A stretch of DNA of 8,828 nt from Promethearchaeota archaeon. GTDB lineage: Archaea > Asgardarchaeota > Lokiarchaeia > Sigynarchaeales > SOKP01. Below are positions 6,616-8,828 of the stretch, piece by piece. The stretch is from positions 1 through 8,828 of the forward strand of contig JAEOTW010000269.1 of NCBI GenBank assembly GCA_016839655.1, given 5' to 3'. Below the pieces are notes generated by a model. The model was not told where the DNA came from. It made no database searches and worked only from the letters and a program-made list of their open reading frames with translations. How positions within the stretch are numbered: position 1 is the stretch's first letter; each line of letters starts with the position of its first letter. A program made the position numbers and the translations under genes.

Positions 6616-7851
6616 ATGCTCTCATTATTAGGCTGGATTAATGGGATTACTGTCAGCATAAAAGTTATCTTTGATGTGATAGCTGGTTCTATTTTTTTAT
6701 ATAAGTCTAAGAAAGATAAAGTAAGGCTTTTAGTGTATTTTGCGTTTAGTTATCTATCTGTCAGCGTCATATTCCTTCCTTACTTTATTGATTTTATATA
6801 TATACTGTTGACGGATTTGAACCTCAACTTAGAAAGCTATAACATCTTATCTTTGGCAAGAACCATGATCGCGGAACCAGTTCTGATTTCTTTCATATAC
6901 GTAGGAATCACTTTATTGTTAAAAGAAAAAAGAAGGTACATGTTATGGATTTATCTAATTTTACTCATTATATATGAAGTTTCGTTTATTTTCAATTTTG
7001 CTTCTGTTACATCATTGGATATTCCTTCAATACCTGGAGAAAATTTAATTTTCATTCAAATTGTATTAAATACACCTCAATTTATAATTTTAGCTATTAC
7101 TTTTGGAACTATTTTAATTTTCAACGGTTTTGGCTTTTTTTATAAAAGTATTCAATCAGAGGGTGTAATTAAAAAGAAGTTTATGATGTTATCTTTAGCA
7201 TTTCTAATGTTTTTTGGAGCAGGAATATTTGAAACCTTATTCAAACCTGGATTTTATCTACTTTTTACGAGAACGATATTTGAGAGCACTGCATTTTTTG
7301 TTTATTTCGCAATTATGCCCAAAAGGGTAAAAAAATTAAAAAAAAAATCCGTTGAGCAAGAGAAGGAATTAATATCGTTCATGAAAAGAGAATCAAAAGA
7401 AGATATGATTATTCAACCCCCAAATTATGATGTCAGTGGTGAAAAAGATAATCTTGTTATATTTATTAGTTATTCAACTAAGGATGCTGAGAGGTATAAG
7501 ATTAATCTTGTTTCGGAAAAATTATTAGAATTTGAAGAGATCAAGGAGGTACTTTATTGGCAAGAACACATGAAGGATAACATAATAAAATATATGAATG
7601 ACAACCTTGGAAGATGTAATGTGATGTTATTATTTTGTTCTAAAAATGCTTTAAATTCTGTGCCAGTCGAGAAAGAATGGACAGCTGCAGAAGCGTTAAA
7701 TAAACCGATTATTCCTATTTTCGAGGATTCAAGGCAGATTCCTCCTTTATTGAGTTCTCGTTTGGGTTTGGAATATGAAGTAAGGAATTTTGAAATATTT
7801 ATCGAGAAACTTCATGACCTCATAGTTAAAAAAAGTGTGGCTACTATATAA
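6616..7851 (+). CDS. Seven-transmembrane protein with cytoplasmic TIR domain
   Basis: This 411-residue protein has seven hydrophobic helices (about 7-29, 38-64, 78-102, 108-128, 144-170, 189-208, 211-234). Loops after helices 1, 3, 5 and 7 are basic (KSKKDK, KEKRR, KSIQSEGVIKKK, KRVKKLKKK) and those after 2 and 4 are neutral or acidic. The positive-inside rule therefore predicts N-terminus out and C-terminus in. A charged linker (236-278) leads to a TIR domain (about 279-405) with VIFISYSTKDA, VLYWQE (312-317), YMNDNLGRC (326-334), LLFCSKNAL (338-346) and VEKEWTAAEA (351-360). E354 is the likely equivalent of the glutamate needed by NAD-cleaving TIRs. The layout suggests a membrane receptor that signals through TIR assembly or NAD+ cleavage; ligand and output are unknown. 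It is divergent from nurA-herA, and its stop directly abuts the MFS stop. Asgard archaea carry many TIR proteins, so a non-defence signalling role is equally possible. Confidence 0.88.
   Translation: MLSLLGWINGITVSIKVIFDVIAGSIFLYKSKKDKVRLLVYFAFSYLSVSVIFLPYFIDFIYILLTDLNLNLESYNILSLARTMIAEPVLISFIYVGITLLLKEKRRYMLWIYLILLIIYEVSFIFNFASVTSLDIPSIPGENLIFIQIVLNTPQFIILAITFGTILIFNGFGFFYKSIQSEGVIKKKFMMLSLAFLMFFGAGIFETLFKPGFYLLFTRTIFESTAFFVYFAIMPKRVKKLKKKSVEQEKELISFMKRESKEDMIIQPPNYDVSGEKDNLVIFISYSTKDAERYKINLVSEKLLEFEEIKEVLYWQEHMKDNIIKYMNDNLGRCNVMLLFCSKNALNSVPVEKEWTAAEALNKPIIPIFEDSRQIPPLLSSRLGLEYEVRNFEIFIEKLHDLIVKKSVATI
7828..7834 (-). terminator. Possible T-tract terminator of the MFS gene
   Basis: A run of seven A on the plus strand reads T7 on the minus strand about 18-24 nt after the MFS stop. 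Archaeal intrinsic termination mostly needs such U-tracts. It lies inside the 3' end of the TIR gene because the two genes have no spacer. Confidence 0.3.
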
Positions 7852-8828
7852 TTATTCGATGGATACATTAGGTTCATTAGTATTATGTGATTCCTTCATT
7901 TTTTCATCTGTAATTTTGTCAATTCTTAGGATTTTAGTAAAAAAGACACCAATGGTGGTTATTCCTGCCATTAAGATTACACATAACCAGTAGAAAAGGT
8001 AAATTCCTAATAAATCGGCGAAAAATCCCGATAGAATCATCCCTATAGGAGAAACGGCACTTGTGATGAGGATAAGGATTGACATCGCTCTTCCTTGTTT
8101 TCTTGGGGGAATTATTGTCTGGATCAGCGTCATAAGCAATGAATTTACAATAGCGGTAGCAAACCCTAAGATCAGAGGACCTATGCTTAAGAACCAAAAC
8201 CATCCTTCAGGAGCGAGGAGATAAAAGAAGATTGCAGGTAGTTGGAAATACATTAATTGAATCATAGTTCTTACGTATTTCTTCCACTTTTTTTTGATCA
8301 TTACGGTTACAGCTCCCGCTACTATCCCGCCTTGATATACGGCAGTTACAAGCGCTAAATCAAACTTAGTTCCAGAACGAATTACTTCGATATAAAATGG
8401 AGTAAGTATAAAGAATGGGACGGCAAAAAAGCTGATGCCTGCAAAAATTACTAACAAAGAAATTAATCCTTCAACTTCCTTAAAAGCGGATAAGCCCTCC
8501 TTAAAATCTTTAACAAACTTTGATTTCTTCCTTTTTCTCCTTTTTTTAACTGGGAGTTTTAAGAAAATCGAAGGAATTAAAGCAATCGAGAATGTAATTA
8601 TATCAACCCAAAGGATTTGATTTATAGTAAAAAATGCTAATAGAAAAGAGGCAATTACGGGAGCTATAATGTTGAGCAGCCCTATTAGTAAAAAGCTAAT
8701 CGAATTCATCTTCGATAGGTATTTTTGAGGAACCATAAACGGTACAATTGAAGCTATAGCAGGTTGATGGAACGCTTGAAAGAGCCCTCGAAATACAATT
8801 AACACTAAAATAGGGACAAAATTGACGG
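7852..8828 (-). CDS. MFS exporter, partial (N-terminus beyond the right edge)
   Basis: The minus-strand frame stays open to base 8828, giving 324 visible residues before the stop at 7852-7854. A GTG at 8805 is not a credible start, because it lies inside a hydrophobic helix and the frame continues upstream. Visible landmarks are FRGLFQAFHQPAIASIVP and MVPQKYLSKMNSI, typical of the helix-4 region of MFS_3/EntS-type drug or siderophore exporters. A basic central cytoplasmic loop (KKRRKRKKSK) comes next. Six more helices include the MTLIQTIIPPRKQGRAMSI and SAVSPIGMILSGFFADLLG signatures before helix 12. The C-terminal tail is charged (EKMKESHNTNE). Helices 1-3, roughly 80-100 residues, are missing at the window edge. 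The substrate cannot be told. It is convergent with the TIR gene with no intervening base, and nothing links it functionally to the DNA-processing genes. Confidence 0.85.
   Translation of the reverse strand, partial: VNFVPILVLIVFRGLFQAFHQPAIASIVPFMVPQKYLSKMNSISFLLIGLLNIIAPVIASFLLAFFTINQILWVDIITFSIALIPSIFLKLPVKKRRKRKKSKFVKDFKEGLSAFKEVEGLISLLVIFAGISFFAVPFFILTPFYIEVIRSGTKFDLALVTAVYQGGIVAGAVTVMIKKKWKKYVRTMIQLMYFQLPAIFFYLLAPEGWFWFLSIGPLILGFATAIVNSLLMTLIQTIIPPRKQGRAMSILILITSAVSPIGMILSGFFADLLGIYLFYWLCVILMAGITTIGVFFTKILRIDKITDEKMKESHNTNEPNVSIE

Noticed and set aside
7934..8203. Minus-strand reading frame of 89 codons
   Set aside because: It is a shifted frame within the MFS gene, whose own frame carries transporter signatures throughout this region.
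8435..8620. Plus-strand reading frame of 61 codons
   Set aside because: It is antisense to the MFS gene and has no recognisable features.
7852..8805. GTG at 8805 as a true start making a complete 317-residue transporter
   Set aside because: The frame stays open and hydrophobic upstream to the window edge, and the protein lacks the first helices expected of a 12-helix MFS transporter; it is cut by the window.
1..8828. CRISPR array, insertion sequence ends, direct repeats, tRNA or rRNA genes
   Set aside because: Reading both strands I saw no regularly spaced repeats, transposase motifs, long direct repeats or structured RNA signatures.

Overview
The window looks like chromosome from an AT-rich archaeon, most likely an Asgard (Lokiarchaeia-like, Promethearchaeota) lineage. 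Three things support this. It carries a HerA-NurA pair, which is typical of archaea. Its starts look archaeal: TATA-like boxes sit about 24-37 nt before the first genes of transcription units, which would give leaderless or very short-leader transcripts, while the one internal operon gene (herA) has a strong GGGAGGT Shine-Dalgarno. Its TIR domain has the 'VLYWQE...YMNDNLG.C.V.LLFCS.NAL' pattern that I associate with Lokiarchaeal TIR proteins. The lineage call is from memory and was not searched.

Layout, left to right. (1) 1-252, minus: the N-terminal part of a cysteine-rich DUF3795 protein that runs off the left edge. (2) 390-686, plus: a small DUF4313-like protein, divergent from the first gene and overlapping the next gene tail to tail by 22 bp. 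(3) 665-2449, minus: a fusion of a NERD nuclease and a UvrD-like SF1 helicase. (4) 2667-3332, plus: a stand-alone protein with three topoisomerase-type zinc ribbons and a winged-helix-like C-terminus. (5) 6341 down to 3363, minus: a two-gene operon, nurA-like then herA-like, with 3 nt between them. (6) 6616-7851, plus: a seven-helix membrane protein with a cytoplasmic TIR domain, divergent from the nurA-herA operon. (7) 7852-8828, minus: an MFS exporter whose N-terminus lies beyond the right edge; its stop codon directly abuts the TIR stop codon.

From about 0.67 to 7.85 kb the genes are dominated by DNA-processing enzymes (nuclease-helicase, DNA-binding zinc ribbon, NurA nuclease, HerA translocase) next to a TIR effector-type protein. 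No mre11 or rad50 is seen beside nurA-herA, although these commonly accompany it in archaea. This resembles a defence or mobile-DNA-processing neighbourhood. The most striking member is the 7TM-TIR protein, whose predicted topology is receptor-like (N-terminus out, TIR in). The NurA homologue appears to have Tyr where the first-motif catalytic Asp is expected. Whether these genes form one system is inference: they lie on alternating strands, and only nurA and herA are clearly co-transcribed. No RNA genes, CRISPR arrays, insertion sequences or attachment sites were seen, and no gene-free stretch exceeds 300 bp.
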